The notes: generated from the sequence alone by a model not told the origin. Shown: positions 1-13,264, counted from the stretch's first letter. The stretch is DNA of 64,000 nucleotides from Tetrahymena thermophila SB210 (GCF_000189635.1 NW_002476319.1:62001-126000); one strand, 5' to 3'. Numbers and translations: made by a program.

Positions 1-57
1 ATTTAGGGATTTTAGCTTTATATTATTATCAAGATAGAATAAATAAAATTCATTAAA

Positions 58-1956
58 TCAAGAAAGAATATCATTTATCATATTTTTGATATCAAGTAAT
101 GTTTTCTCTTCTTCGTTCTATTTACTTTACTGATGCTTATCGATTTGTTCTAAAAATTATTTATGATTTGTGCTTTTATTTCTTTTTTCTTTGTTAAACC
201 CACTTTTTAAACGGATGCTTGGAGCATTATTAGGCAATCTTAATTAAAATTCACTTTCTGCATTCGAAAAAGACTGAGGTCTCCATTTTGTTTAAGTTTG
301 ATTTATCTGGAATTTATTATTGCTTTTAAATTCTTTATTGAAAATTTAGCTGTTCTGCACCAATCCATTAGTTATTTTTTAATTCATCACAATTAATTCA
401 CCTTAGTTTATTTTCAATCTAGTTAATGGCATTTATTGATCATCATTATCTATATTTTATATCGGTATATTACTCTTTAAATTAAATTTATGTTTGTTCT
501 ACTAAATATCTTAAAAGTTATCACTACTCTAAAATTATAAATCTTAAAACTCGGGAGGAGCATTAAACTGATTAAAACCTGGTTATTTTTATCCATAATA
601 AGCTTAGTATCCTTCTTCTTAAGCTGTCAAAAAAGGATTTTAAAAATATTAATTTTGAGTTGATTAAAAATTTTCTTGGCTGTTAGCTTAAAGAGGATAA
701 AAGTCGTTAGTATTTTTTTATTTGTACTATGTAGGTTTCTAGAGCTTTTTAACTTCTTTCACAATCGATTTATGTTTAAAAAATCCAGTCGTTATTAGCT
801 TAGAAACTTGTCTTCTAACTTCATTGTCTTAATTTGGGTTCGTGTTAAAAACTAAGTTTTCTTTCCACAAATTTTATCCTTCTTCGAAGTTAATTATGAA
901 TTCAGTTAATAACTACATTTAGCACATCTAATCATTACACATAATTCTTCCCGTACCACTCTCATACAATTCTACATAAACAGGAGAATTACAGCATTTA
1001 CTAAAAGGAACACTTTCCGAGTCTTTTATTAAAAGTGATATTGTTTAAGATCTAAATATTAAAAATTCTATTTACCAGAAAAGAAGATAAGATAATTTTA
1101 TGTAATTTCATGCTAACAAATCAAGATGTTAAACAAAAAGAAATTTAACTCATGAAAAAGCTTTTATATAATTTAATAAATGAGATTCAAACGATAGTCA
1201 TCAGGAGGAAGCGCTTTAATTTACTTTGGAAATTTAACTGGTTTTTTTTTAAAAAATTGTAAGTAAATAGTTTTAATACTTAAAATATATTAAACAAAAT
1301 CAAGTAAAATTATTACTTTCTTTCAGCAAATTTCTCAATGATGCTATTTATATTACAAAATAAGTAAATACCATTTTTATCTACACTTAATTTGATTAAA
1401 ATACATACTTTTGGCATAATATATTCCAGGATATACTTCAGATTCAACTAAATTAAAATCTAAAAAATTTCTTTCTTGATGCTTTGCTGAATTTGTAGTT
1501 GTTGGTCTTCCTATTTAAGTATGCTAATTAGCTTTTTATGTTACGTTATAAGTAGCTGTTCTAGGTTTAAGCTGTTTTGACGAAAGAAATTGTTACATTT
1601 TAAATCAATACAAATTCACTTACTTGATTTTTAACAATAAATTAATTAGAAGTGCTTGTTGTTGTTTGAGGATATTGCAGTCCTCCAGTAGTAATTGGCC
1701 TCGCTCTTTACTGAAATATTTGCTAAAAGAGCATCGCTTCTTAATTCAAAGGTGATAGTGCCTTAGATAAAAAGTTCCCCTTGTAAATTGTTCCCTACTT
1801 ATTCTTTTAAGGGTTAGCAGTTGAAGATCTAATAAGAATAATTAAAAAAATATTTTATTTTAAAATAAAAATTACTTATTAATTTTTTGTTTTATCTAAA
1901 AGAGCTAAAAAATTATTTCTTATATTACCTTGTATCTGAATTATGTGAGTAAACAT
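58..1956 (-). CDS. Gln/Asn-rich protein of unknown function, multi-exon
   Basis: Not recognised. On the minus strand the ciliate code gives a chain of coding blocks joined by GT-AG introns. One block ends at 1624, the next is 1571-1409, and another begins at 1237. The last runs from about 1050 to the TGA at 58-60. The protein has a Thr/Pro-rich N-terminal part (RPITTGGLQYPQTTT), a region with PPDDYRLNLIY, then a Cys-bearing stretch (SKCCNSPVYVELYESGTG followed by MCNDQMC) and a helical VRRQVSKLI segment. The C-terminus is Gln/Asn/Phe-rich (PGFNQFNAPPEF). The paired Cys suggest metal binding, but that is inference. Two points are unresolved. The first exon (ATG at 1956, MFTHIIQIQ) does not join in phase to the next block. 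The splice between about 1110 and 1050 also has no clean consensus solution. The start is therefore uncertain, while the C-terminal half is well supported. Confidence 0.6.
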
Positions 1957-2845
1957 TATGAGAAAGAGGACGTAACTTTTATTTGAATAAATCTTAAGAC
2001 ATTTTTATATATATTTATTTATTAATTAAACTGTCTGTTTACTTAATCCAAAATTCTTGCTTATGATTAATTAATTGATAAATTGATAGAAAGATAGATA
2101 GATTGTTTTTTTTTTTGTTTTGAAAATTAGTTTTTCTATTAAGCTGGAAATTATTAACAAGTTAGTTAATATAAATCTTGATAATTGAGTGTGTATAATA
2201 TTAGTTAGTTTTAAAATCTTTTCTCAGCACCATCACTTTTCTTATTGGCTTTTTTGTTTTATCTAATAATTAGCTTGTTTAAACTTATTATACCAATAAT
2301 AATTTGTAACTTTAACCTAGTTTTAAAATAAATTTTCAAATTAAATTAAGCAAAAAATTATTTTTTATGAAAATAAAAAATGAGTTTTTTTATTTTAATG
2401 TTAAATATTCATACTAAATAAACATTGTGATAGATTTTTAAATAGCAAATTAAAAGGAAAAGTATATTTAATATATTTATATTAATGAATAAACAAATTT
2501 AGATTTATATGATGATAGAGATATTAATAATATAATTAGTATACTATACTGATAAACAGGTTTTGAATTACTGATCACTGTAAATTTCATGAATTGATTT
2601 GGAAATAGAAAAAACAAAGATATTTATGTATCTATTTATATTTATTTGTATTTGATATCTATATAATTCAATAAATAAATAAATATATTTATTTATTGTA
2701 AGAAGAACAATCAAGAAAGCTCTTTTAGAAAATAGAAACAACTAATCAAATAAATAATTAAATAATTTATAAGATTTTAAATAAAAAAATTTAGTTAGAC
2801 CAACAATTTAATTAGTGGAAATAAGTCTATTATAACATAAAGAAG
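1957..2845. other. intergenic, AT-rich
   Basis: Divergent spacer between two genes. It holds homopolymer runs and ATTA/GATA-type simple sequence around 2040-2120 and 2630-2700. I see no open frame, RNA gene or repeat family I can support. Confidence 0.6.
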
Positions 2846-3568
2846 ATGAGTTCACAAGATAGTAGAATAAGTGACGAAGAGTTCGAAAGAAGATTAAATG
2901 CAAAAAGCTATAATACTACTTATAGAGCTCCTGATGAGCAAAATGTATAAAAGGATAAATATATCGATGATTGGTTTAAAAGCTAGAGATAATAAAGTGG
3001 ATAGACTCTTTTAAATGAAATAAAAGAATTTGAAGAATAGAAATAATTGTAGAATTTTACTTAGCAATAAACGGGAGCAACTTAAGCACTACCTCCTAAT
3101 GCTATCAACAGCTAGCAAAGCAAATTCTTTAATGAAACTAAAATTTTATTCCCAAAAGAATTGAAATTTGAAAACTTTTTAAATGATAAATATGCATCGT
3201 TTTATTACTTCTCACATCACCCAAAAACTAGCAATAAATTCGAAATCAGCGACATAGATACCTCTGATAGATTACTCAAATCTAGAAATACTGGATATCT
3301 CACTACATGGCTTTCAATATCACTAGTTTCCTACTATATGACAAAATATCTCAAACACTCCAATATTCCTTGGGGAATTACTTATAAATTTACTTTTATT
3401 GGATTCTTAGCTAAATACTTATTCTTTCCATCAGTAATGTCAAGTACTATTGATAAATATTTATTAGCTGCACCATTTGAAAAAAGACTAGATTAAATAA
3501 TTTAAAAATATTCATTATCATCAGATCCTCTTTTTAGAGAAGTATTTGAATCATAACAAAAGAAATGA
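2846..3568 (+). CDS. small two-span membrane protein, unknown function
   Basis: Single-exon gene of 240 residues, MSSQDSRISDEEFERR to TGA. The first half is hydrophilic and Gln-rich, with many TAA/TAG codons read as Gln. The second half has two hydrophobic helices: one around TTWLSISLVSYYMTKYL (about residues 152-168) and one around KFTFIGFLAKYLFFP (about 179-193). The spacer between them is short, so a hairpin in a membrane with both ends on the same side is likely. The C-terminus is charged (FEKRLD, then YSLSSDPLFREVFES). The start was chosen because it is the first ATG after an A-rich leader and upstream sequence is non-coding. No family was recognised; small organelle or ER proteins can look like this. 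Confidence 0.75.
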
Positions 3569-5347
3569 ACAGCATGCATAAAATGCTTTAATTATTTATT
3601 TTATTTGTTTCATAACCAATTTTATTTGTTGTATTTTTATGCTAATTAAAATTCTTTTAATAATAGTTTAAACTAAGGTTGAAAGAATCAATGATAAGCA
3701 ATTGTTTTACTAAATCAACTTTACAACAAATATGAGTTAAAATTCTATCAAAAAATCAAACAATCATAATTAAATAAATATAAAATATATTATAAAAAAC
3801 ATATTTTACTAATTAATTACTTCCCTTGATTATGAATTAATGCACTTTTTCCCGTTAAAAATTATTGATATTTAATAAATTAAATTAAAATACTAACCTT
3901 ATTCTTCTAAAGTCTTACAAAAATTCTTCTTTATTAATTATAACATATAGTTTGATGTTTCATAATTGCAGGTCCAGAACAGATATTTGCTGGTAAATAA
4001 AAATAATTAATGTTTAGAATACAAATATGATTTTTTTACCCCACCTTAAAATCTAAGAAAAAAAAACAAACGAGATTTTATGGTAAAACAAATCGGCAAA
4101 TAGTTTACAATTTAATTTTATAATTTTGATTATAATTTGAATGAAAGTTTAGCATTTTAAAAAATTAATGATACAGATCCTAATCAATTAAGAATCAGTT
4201 TGAGCCAAAAATTGTTGAGTTAAATTTTTATTATTGACAAAAAAGTAAGCATATTTTTTTCTCAATTCAATAAGTGTCATAAAAAATGTATTTAAAAATA
4301 TGTTTTTCACTTTTAAATCCACCAAGTTGTTATAAGATTATAGCCAATTAAAAATGAATTATTAGAAATTATAATAAAACAAAAAGTTTCTCATTTTAAA
4401 GATAATTATTTTTTTGTTTAAAAATAAATTAAAAACTAAAAAATTAAACTGAAAGTGTTATTGTTGAATATATTTTTTTAAAAATTGAATAAAAACATGA
4501 ATTAATTTTAAAAATAAAATAGATCGATATTAAATTATTTTTATAAACAGCCATTTTTTAATTTTTTTTTGCAAATTTGTTTAAGATAATCAATAACTTT
4601 AAAGAAAGCTTATAAAATGGATTCTACATATTTTTATAATATTTAAATAATTTATCTATAAAACAATAAACAAAAAAGACATTTTCTTACATTTTTAAAC
4701 AATTATAAAATATTAAAATAGTTTATTTGTAAAAAAAAATATTTTTCTTTCCCACTTTTCGTATCCAAATAAATAATTATACTTTAATTAATTTCATCAA
4801 TATTCTCCTCTTTAAATTCCACAAAAATAAGAAATAAAGTAAAATTATTTTATTATTTAATAATATTTCCTTAATTTTTTATGAAATTTTTATGAATGGA
4901 AAAAAGAAATTTTACAAAAACTAAAAAAATTTAAGTAAAATATTTCTAAAAAGTGAGATGAATAATTTGAAAAATTATTACATGTCAGTAATTTTAAAGC
5001 AGAAAATAGCAAACATTTATTAGTCTGTTTAAATTATTTTATTTATTTATTGATTTTTTTTTAATTTTTATATTTGAAAAAAATCCTATTTTTATTTCAA
5101 CATTAAAAATGAAATTGTTAAAAAGTAAAATAGGTTGGAAATAATTTATTAATAATATCAAATAAAGTTTAAAAATTATGATAGAAGAAGAAAGATTTTT
5201 TCTCTTAAGTAAATAGGAAAATATTGTGCAAAATCAATTAATAAATAAATATATATATAATGCAAATTCGTCTACCTTTGAAAATCAAAAAATTAATTAA
5301 ATTAATTAATTAAACATTTTAAATTGTAAAAAGTAAAAAATACCAAT
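3569..5347. other. intergenic, very AT-rich
   Basis: 1.8 kb without a supportable gene on either strand. Mostly A/T homopolymers. The least AT-rich patches (about 3969-3996 and 4035-4050) are short and do not fold into an obvious tRNA. Confidence 0.55.
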
Positions 5348-8300
5348 ATGTAAAAAAGCTAAATAGTGTCGACTTAACCGTAGAAAGATCAACAATAACC
5401 AATAGTTGGGGTAGTTTCTAGTGCTCCTTTAGAGAAAAAACCAAAAAAAGCACTGAAGTTAAAACCAGATGCAAATGGTTAGTTTGAATAGTAAAATAGC
5501 ACCAACAATAATGCTTAACCTCCTCAATAAAATGTAATTATTAACAATGGAACTCCTTATAATAATAACAATATGGATATTAATAATGCAAATAGACCAG
5601 CTAATTTATACCCTTTGAATTTAAATAATGGAAATATTTAATAATTTTAATAAACACCACCATTTATCTAAACATAGCACCCAAACTTTCCAAATTAACC
5701 TTTCATTTAACCCTAATTTGGTTATCCTTAACATAATTAACCGATACAACCATAGTTTCCAAATTAAAACAATAAAATAGCATATAAGTAAAAGATGTAA
5801 TAGTAAACATATCTTACAACTCAAACCAATGCTGCTACACCTTAAAATACTCCTTAAACTCTAAAAAATTAGCAACAAGTATTTTAATACTAGTAACCTG
5901 ATCTTTTTTATTAACTTGGACAATTAGTATAACCAACAGCTGATAATTAGAAACCTTAACATCCTATGTAAAAGAATAATATTTAGCAACCACATAATTC
6001 AACTTATGGTGCATACTAACATAATTATAAATAAGAATAAAGTAGGCCTAACTAAGGATATAAACAAAATATTCAATAAAATAAGCAAGTTGGTAACTTC
6101 AACAACTATGAAAGTTAAGAAATTTAAAATGATTAAGTAGAAGAGGAAATATAGAAACAATATCAAAGAGATTATGAGGCTGAAAACTTAAAAAAATAAG
6201 AAGAACAAGAAGAAAAAGAAAGGTTGAGAAGAGAAGAGGAAGAAAAGTTAAGACTGAAAGAAGAGGAAGATGAAAGATAAAGAAAATTAGAAGAAGAAAG
6301 AATATAAGAGCAAAAAAGGCTTGAGCGATTAGAAGAAGAAAAACGCTTAGCAGAATAAAGAAAAATTTTAGAAGATCAAGAAAGAGAAAGGCAAGCAAAG
6401 TTACTAGAGGAAAGAAAGAGACCAACCTTTGAAAAAATCTCATATTACCTAAATGTACACTTTTAATATTTATCTATCTTGTTTTTCAAATTTAAAAATA
6501 TTCTAGCAATTTAATCATAGATAGATCGATAGTAAATAAATAACTAAACAACTCAATATAAATAAATAATTAGATAATTCTATAGATAAATAAATGCATT
6601 ATTAAGGAATTAAAAATATAATATCTAATTAAATTATTATATTTATTTATTTATTAATACAGGCAATATGTAATAAAACTATTGAGATAACATATGAACA
6701 GGAGGTGGATGATGAGCTTAAAAGTGCAGTAGAATTATTTGAAGAAAGAAAAATAGCTATTGAGAATTCTACGAAGAATGAAAGAACATCAAATGTTCCA
6801 ACTAATATTAGAAAATCTGAATAAAGCACTTCTTCATCTATTAGATCGAATTAGGCATTCCCTATGAATAATAATAGTGCTATCTCTCGCAGAGAAATAG
6901 ATCCTGATGAGGTATATAATTACTTGAAGTTTTATTTAGTTCATAATAGTGATTTAGTTCAATAAATAATAAATTTAATCAACAGTTAGCTCTTAAATAA
7001 TCTGCTGAACGTGATTGGTTGAAACAACAAAACCAAGTTAATGAGGAGTAACAGAAATTAAAAGATATCAAAAGACTTACTAACATTTTAACATACGACA
7101 ATATAGAAAAAGTAAAAGCTGAATTTTTTAAGTATGCATAAGACAACAATCCATGTTTAGAAAACTCCAGCACTATTTGTAAAGAAGTTATTGCAAAAAT
7201 CATGGAAAAAGCTATAACTGAAATGAAATACACTGCTTTGTATGGTCAACTTTGTAAGTATTTGAATGATGAGCTCAAGAAAAATATCGACAGCAAAGAT
7301 AAAAAGAATCCCGATACACAAGACAATGTGTTTAGAAATAATTTCCTTAATCTCATTTAAAGTAAATTTGAGAATATCACTTAAGTTCTTCAATCTAAGA
7401 GTAATTTTTATTAGAATATCTTTCATTATTCCTAACTATTCAAATAAAAGATAAAAAATGAAATTCGTTTATTTTATTATTGTGAAATGAAATAAATTAA
7501 TGATATTAAATGTTCAAGGTTTTATTCAAATAAATAATAAAAATATTTAAAATATACAGAAAAGCTTGTAGATATGACAGAAGAAGAAAGAAAAGATTTC
7601 CATACCCAAAGAAAAAAAAGAATTATTTTATGTAAATATTTTTAATTAATTGATTGATTGAAGAATTGTCAAAATTTATGATTAAAATTAATTTAATTAT
7701 AGTGGTTAAGTTTATTGGTGAGCTATTTATTCTTAATGTTATCAATAAGCATGTCATTAAGATTGTTATTTCTGAGTTCTTACAAAAGCATTTTACATAT
7801 AAGGATATCGAAAAGCTTAAAGAAACTGATGAAAAATACGTCCATTACGATGATTTTATCTAAGGCATCATAGAACTTTACGAAATCAGTATTTATTATT
7901 TATTTATGGATAATTTAATATTTGATCATTGTACTCAATTTTGTTATTATAAATAAAAGCTGGACCTAGTTTAGATAATTTAAAGAAAGATTCTAAGGTA
8001 GAATAAAGAATAATTATTGATGAAATTAAAAAATAAATTACTGATACCAAAACAATAAGCAAAGACTATTTTGCTAAATTTGAGGCAATAGGCTTCCAAG
8101 ATATGATGTCAATGTAAATTATATTATTAATGAAAATTGATGTTGATTTGCTTATTTACTTTCTTTCTTATCACTTTCAATAGCTTAGAAACATATAAAA
8201 ATTGTGGAAATGTTTCCCCTATCATCAAAGCTCTCATTTAGAACTTAATAGAAAGAAGAGATAAAAATTGGTAAGAAAGACTTTTTTAAAAAGAGAAGCC

Positions 8301-9323
8301 TAAAACAAAGTAAGAAATAAAAGAAGAACATGAAAAAGACTTACAACAAAGAGCTGAAGAAGTACAAATATTTTCATAGTAAACTAAAGGAAATTATTCA
8401 TATAGTCAACCAAGAAGTATAAACCAACCTATTGTCAAAAAATAAATGGGAAGGGGTTACGCAAATTTAAGTAAAGAAACTATCGATTAAGATTTTTAAA
8501 TAACATCAAAATTTGTAAAAATAGCTTAAAACAAAAAAGAAGGTGCAGAAATTGATGAAGTTGATGAAGACGAATAAGAATCTTAGAAGAAGAACACCGA
8601 TTAAAACTATAAAGAATTATTCGGAATTATGCCTTCATAGCCTCAGCCATAAGCTAAAGCAGCTGCTAAAGAATTTATTGATTATGAATCTAGAGTAAAG
8701 GAAATTTACTAAAATTTGGAAGACTTGGAATAATCTTAAAAGCATATTGAAGAAATATTATCTGAAGATAAGAAAAAAGTATTAACCTATCTTATCATCT
8801 TATCCTATACTGAAAAGAAAGAATAAAACTTGAAAAGAACTAATTTCTTAAACAGTTTAATCAAGAAAAAACTTTTCACTCCTGACGATGTTATATCCAT
8901 TCTAAATTAAGTTTTTAGCACTGCACAAAAAGAAGCATGTGACTATCCCGATGTTTATAAATGTCTTTCATTAATTATTGAATCACTCATGGATAACTTT
9001 GCTGATTAATTTAACCTTGAAAAAATATAAATCTCATTAACCGGAGATGAAGACGACGATTACGATATCCTTTATTTCTTTGAAGAACTTTTTAGAGAAT
9101 TAGTCAAATCCCTCAAAGAAAGAGTAACTAATTAAATTATTTATTTATTTATTAAATTTTTCATTTATTTATTATTTTAAATTTGAACTTTGAGTAAAAT
9201 TTTAATTTAAAAAAAATCTAGGGTGACAATTTAGACCCTGTAAAGGTATCCATAAAAAATATCTACCAAAATGCTAAATTAGCAGAAAATTAAATTTAGG
9301 AATAGATTTCAAAGTTCTTCTGA
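5348..9323 (+). CDS. eIF4G-like translation initiation scaffold (MIF4G + MA3-like)
   Basis: Seven exons in consistent phase: 5348-6454, 6663-6911, 6986-7631, 7703-7888, 7960-8113, 8184-9123, 9222-9323, giving 1127 residues. eIF4G bridges the cap-binding complex, eIF4A and eIF3. Near the N-terminus KKALKLKPDANGQFE resembles the short basic DPxTG-type segment found near the N-termini of eIF4Gs. A Gln/Asn/Pro-rich low-complexity stretch and a long Glu/Arg charged helix (about 6130-6420) follow. Exons 3-5 form a MIF4G domain; its hallmark VKFIGELFILNVI (compare RFIGELF in the family) is created across the third intron. The C-terminal exon has an MA3-like helical repeat region (SYTEKKEQNLKRTNFLNSLI, YKCLSLIIESLMDNF). 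The length is within the eIF4G range. I saw no canonical YxxxxL-phi eIF4E-binding motif. NOM1/CWC22-type MIF4G proteins are the alternative, but the N-terminal architecture favours eIF4G. Confidence 0.82.
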
Positions 9324-9642
9324 AAACTTTTAAAATTTTTTGAAAGCTTTTCTTTTGAGTAAGAAAGCAGGCATATCATTTATAATCTAAGCAAATGATT
9401 TCATAATTTTAATAAATAGTTAGTTATTTTTATTTATAATTTTATTTTAATTAAATAAAATATTTCAAATATTAATTGAAATTGTAAATTTTATGTAGAA
9501 GTTTACACATGCTTTATAAATCACTTGAGTACACTAAAATATTTGTTTATTCATTTATTTTTAATTTGCTTATGATTTGTTAATTTTGATAAATAATAAT
9601 TTGTTTTTATTGAAATATTGATTATTAAATTATTGCCTTTTT
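9324..9642. other. convergent intergenic spacer
   Basis: AT-rich 3' to 3' spacer between the eIF4G-like gene and the HIT zinc finger gene. No gene is seen. Confidence 0.6.
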
Positions 9643-10177
9643 TCATAAAAATTCGTTATTATTATTGAGCATGTCCATTTCACCTAATAATAACTATGTA
9701 AATTCCATGAAATGCTAATTAGTTTTCATTTCGTTATTTAGTTCCCATAATCTACTTCTAGCGTCATCTATTTTTAATAGTGTTTCTCTCAGCTTGGAAG
9801 ACTGAAGTATTTTTTTAATCTTTATGCTGCTTTCTAATTTTTAAGTTTGTTAAAAAAAATTGTCAATAAATGCAAAATATTACTTAATTGCTCTAATTTG
9901 GCCTTTGGAACTCTTAAATCTTCATCCTCTACATAATTTGATTTGTGTATTGGGTCAGTTTCTTGATTAATTATTTGAGTTTACTGCTTTTCCTGTTTAT
10001 AATCTTCACATTTATGCGTTTTGAAGCAACCTAAACCACAACTTTTTAAATAATTTGATTACTATTTTATAAGTTATCAAAATTATAAATAAATTTTTAC
10101 TATTAAACACTGCATTTAGGGCATTTATACTTATATTTATTCTATGAACATACTAAACACAATTTAGAGTCTTTCAT
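9643..10177 (-). CDS. ZNHIT3: HIT-type zinc finger protein, ZNHIT3/Hit1-like
   Basis: Three exons, 10177-10101, 10041-9884 and 9833-9643, encode 141 residues. Removing the first intron rebuilds an exact zf-HIT finger at residues 7-35: CLVCSQNKYKYKCPKCSVQY joined to CGLGCFKTHKC. It has the interleaved Cys pairs and the final His/Cys. Removing the second (50 nt) joins KLEQL to KSSIKIKKILQSSKLRETLL. The C-terminal half (LRETLLKIDDARSRLWEL, then HFMEFTQLLLGEMDML) matches the helical ZNHIT3/Hit1 C-terminal region. Family knowledge: Hit1 stabilises Rsa1/NUFIP in box C/D snoRNP assembly. Size and a single N-terminal finger fit ZNHIT3 better than ZNHIT1, 2 or 6. Confidence 0.88.
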
Positions 10178-11143
10178 TTTGTTAAATTCTATTTTTATTA
10201 CTCCTATTTAAATATATAAATTTATTGGCTATTAATTTAAATTTACTAAATTTGATTAATTTCTGATATGCTAATAATTATTATAGAGCTATTTGATGCC
10301 TATTTTTGTACTTTAATTAAATATTCGTAATAAATAAAAATCTGCTAATAGAGCATCACTCATTCCAATTTTTATCAGTCTAAAAATGATATTTAAGCCA
10401 CTAATTTTCATCAGAAAGCAATCAAAATAAATATTTCAAATATTTAGCTCTTAATAAAAGTTGAAAATATTTTGATTGAGTAAATTCATAGAAGAAATAT
10501 GTTTGTAAAAATAAATAATAAGCTATTTGAATAGCAATAAATCTACATAATTTATATAAAAGGATAACAAATAAATGCAAAAACTATTTTTTTTTGTTTT
10601 AGCATAAATATATTTAATAAATATTTCGACATAAACTTATTATTCATAATTAATTTTTATTTTAGGTTATTTTATGATTAATTTTTTAGGAATATATTTA
10701 GTAAAATAAATTTTAACTTATTTCATTTAATCTAAGGAATAGAACTAAGTATTTTTCTTCTCTCTTCATTTTTAAATATTATGAAGAAATTTAAAGTCTA
10801 CAAAAAGAAATAATTTATTTGGTTCTTATAATACACTGTTTTCTTTTTGCATTTTTTAAGATTTTGTATTTATTATGTTTTAAAAAATAAATATTTTAAT
10901 GTTTTGTTTAATAAAATTAAATCTAGAGAGTTAGTTGATGCTTTTAGTTTTTATATAGCATAGTATATTTAGTTAAAGTTATTTTACTAATTAATTGAAA
11001 GGAGATAATAGTTATTTTTATTGTACGTTACTTGCTATCTTATCCTCAAATAAAGATAGACTGATTGATTGACTGATTGCTTACTTGTTAATAAAGTAAA
11101 CATAATTTTTATTTTGCTCAAAGCAATAATGTTTGTTACTAGT
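10178..11143. other. intergenic, AT-rich
   Basis: Spacer between two minus-strand genes, holding the 5' region of the HIT-finger gene and the 3' region of the SCAMP-like gene. No supported feature. Confidence 0.6.
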
Positions 11144-11764
11144 TCAGACTTGAAGCTCATTATTTGATTAAAACTTTTCTTAATTGATAGCTTACTAATT
11201 TTGTAGTTTCTTCACTTAGTATATTATATACAATGAGTAGATCGAATTGCATAGATAACTTATAGATTCTGCAAGGGAAAGAATAGCCTAAAACCTAAGG
11301 TTTATGTTGAAAAGATAGCTAGCCTTAATGAAACCATCAAATGCTCCACCTTTCACGATTGAAAAAATAAAATAGCAAATGGCACAGAAGAGCTGTTCCC
11401 ACAGATAATTTTGTATTTATGATTTGTCAGATGTAATTGACTTGTATCCATGATAGAAAACGTATAGAGAAATAGGAGAGAATATTGTAAAGTGAAAAAA
11501 AGAATAAATAATTATCCTTCCCGTATCATCTCCTCCAATTGTACACGCAATAGCATTAGTAAAATTAATAGCAAGAGAGAAGAGAGAAAGATAGAAAGAT
11601 GCACTAATATATTTTACAACTTTTCTTTCTTATTCATCTTTTATTTCGTTCATATTATAATGGAATAAATTTAGATAAGGAGGATAATTAAAGTCCTCCC
11701 AGTCTATTTACAGCTGCTTGATACTCTCTTTAGATAATTGAGGTGAATTTTTACTCTCTGCCAT
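11144..11764 (-). CDS. SCAMP-like secretory carrier membrane protein
   Basis: Intronless, 206 residues, MAESKNSPQLSKESI to TGA at 11144-11146, and noticeably less AT-rich than its surroundings. SCAMPs are four-span proteins of the post-Golgi and endosomal recycling pathways. Visible here is the hallmark entry motif NYPPYLNLFHYNMNEIKDEQ (compare NWPPFFPIIHHDI in animal SCAMPs). Four hydrophobic segments follow, around residues 49-70 (SFYLSLFSLAINFTNAI), 80-105 (IIIYSFFHFTIFSPISLYVF), 120-138 (LFCAICYFIFSIVKG) and 140-175. The cytosolic linker between spans two and three is short, as in the family. The tail is hydrophilic and Gln-rich (VKKLQNQQAINQEKF). An NPF-repeat N-terminus as in animal SCAMPs is missing, giving the short plant/protist form. 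Confidence 0.8.
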
Positions 11765-13264
11765 TGTTAATATGATAGTTCGAGAGTGAAAAAATAGCAA
11801 AGCTTAATGTTCTACGAAGATAAATTATTAATTTATTTTTCAATTTTTTATTAATTCTCTCACAAGGCTTCTTAATTCCAAATAAATCAAAGAACGAATT
11901 AATGCACTTGATTCTTTTTAAAAAATTGTTTGTTATTTTATTTATTTTGTATAATTTCTTTTCTTTGATTTCTTTTGAATATTTAAAGAAAATGAATGAA
12001 TAATGATTAAATTTTTTTGCTTGCTTGCTTTCCTTGATAGATTACAAATAATTTAATTAACTATTATCTGAAATGTAAAATGCATTGAGAAGAAAATCAA
12101 ATGAATATTTATTATTTATTAATTTTTTTGGAGTGACTACATATTATTAATTATTTTCCTTTGGTATATTTTTAGTACTATTTAAGACATCTTTTTCAAA
12201 TACCATAAAATTATAATATTATTAAACACTTTTGTAGAAAATTTTCATCCTCAATTTTGTAATTTTGCTCATTCATTCATTAATCATTTACGACGTTGCT
12301 TAGATATTATCTTTGATAGAAAAATTTAAAAAAATAACTAACTAATGTTTGGAATATAAAATAGCCCAATTCTTAGATAATTAATTAGTAATTAATTTTA
12401 GTAATATTTAAAACACACATTTTAATTTTGCTAATATTATTATTTATTTAATTTTTGCTTTTATCCTTTTAATTCAAAGCATTTTTATTCTTTTAAATAA
12501 TCTTCAATGTAAAATTAAATCACATAATTAAATATTTTTCAATTTTTAAAAAAATTTTATGAGCAACTAGCAAAGCTTGTTCTTTCCTTTCATAACAAAT
12601 TCTTTTTATTATGTTTAAATTATAACACTGTTTTCATGATTAACATTATAAATATTATCATTATGTAAATATTATTCAACAAGAGTTACAATTTCAAATC
12701 AAATTAAATTTATTTTTAGTAATATTTTGTATTCTTACTTTTTCAAAACTAATTTTAACTTTTAATATTTACTTTAATTTGGAAACTTCATCTTATTTTG
12801 ATAGTCAGTTCCAATAGTTTGAATTAAATTAAAGAAATTAAATTATTAATTGAGCATTTAGAAAAACTATATTTTTTGCAAAAATTTATTAAAAAACATT
12901 CTAGCTTACTTAAAAAAATAAAAAAAGATTTATGAACAGTTTTTTTTTTTTTCATTTTTTTGACAATAAATATTTTTCATTTTTACTCTTTAATTTTGTT
13001 TTAATTTTCCATAAATATTTAAATGAAATTAATTTTTAAATAACATTTTCTAAATATTTATGACCAAATATTTTTTTTTAATTTTAATACTAACATGAAA
13101 TATTAATGATAAAAGACTTTCTTTGATTTTATAATTTTTAATTAATTTAATCAATTGTTTATCTTTTCCAATAAATTTTTGTTAAAATTTATGATATTTT
13201 TTTGATATCTTAATTAGTTAAAAAAGACAAATATTTGATATATAACCATAAAATAAAATTTAAC
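11765..13264. other. divergent intergenic region
   Basis: 1.5 kb between the divergent SCAMP-like and EF-hand genes, very AT-rich with long T runs (12940-12960, 13070-13080). I see no coding or RNA feature. Confidence 0.55.

Noticed and set aside
1081-1140. Apparent frameshift in the first minus-strand gene
   Set aside because: An early impression of two homopolymer slips disappeared on recounting; what remains is an unsolved intron boundary, not evidence of a broken gene.
3969-3996. Less AT-rich patch considered as a tRNA or snRNA
   Set aside because: No cloverleaf, no B-box-like sequence and no flanking termination signal.
6099-6443. Leu/Phe-rich minus-strand open frame resembling a membrane protein
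   Set aside because: It is the complement of the Glu/Lys/Gln-rich charged helix of the eIF4G-like protein; purine-rich coding DNA always yields such antisense frames.
8420-8434. TAAACCAACCT followed by ATTG resembles the Tetrahymena chromosome breakage sequence
   Set aside because: Only the first 11 of the 15 consensus bases match, the conserved end differs, and it lies inside an intact coding exon of the eIF4G-like gene.
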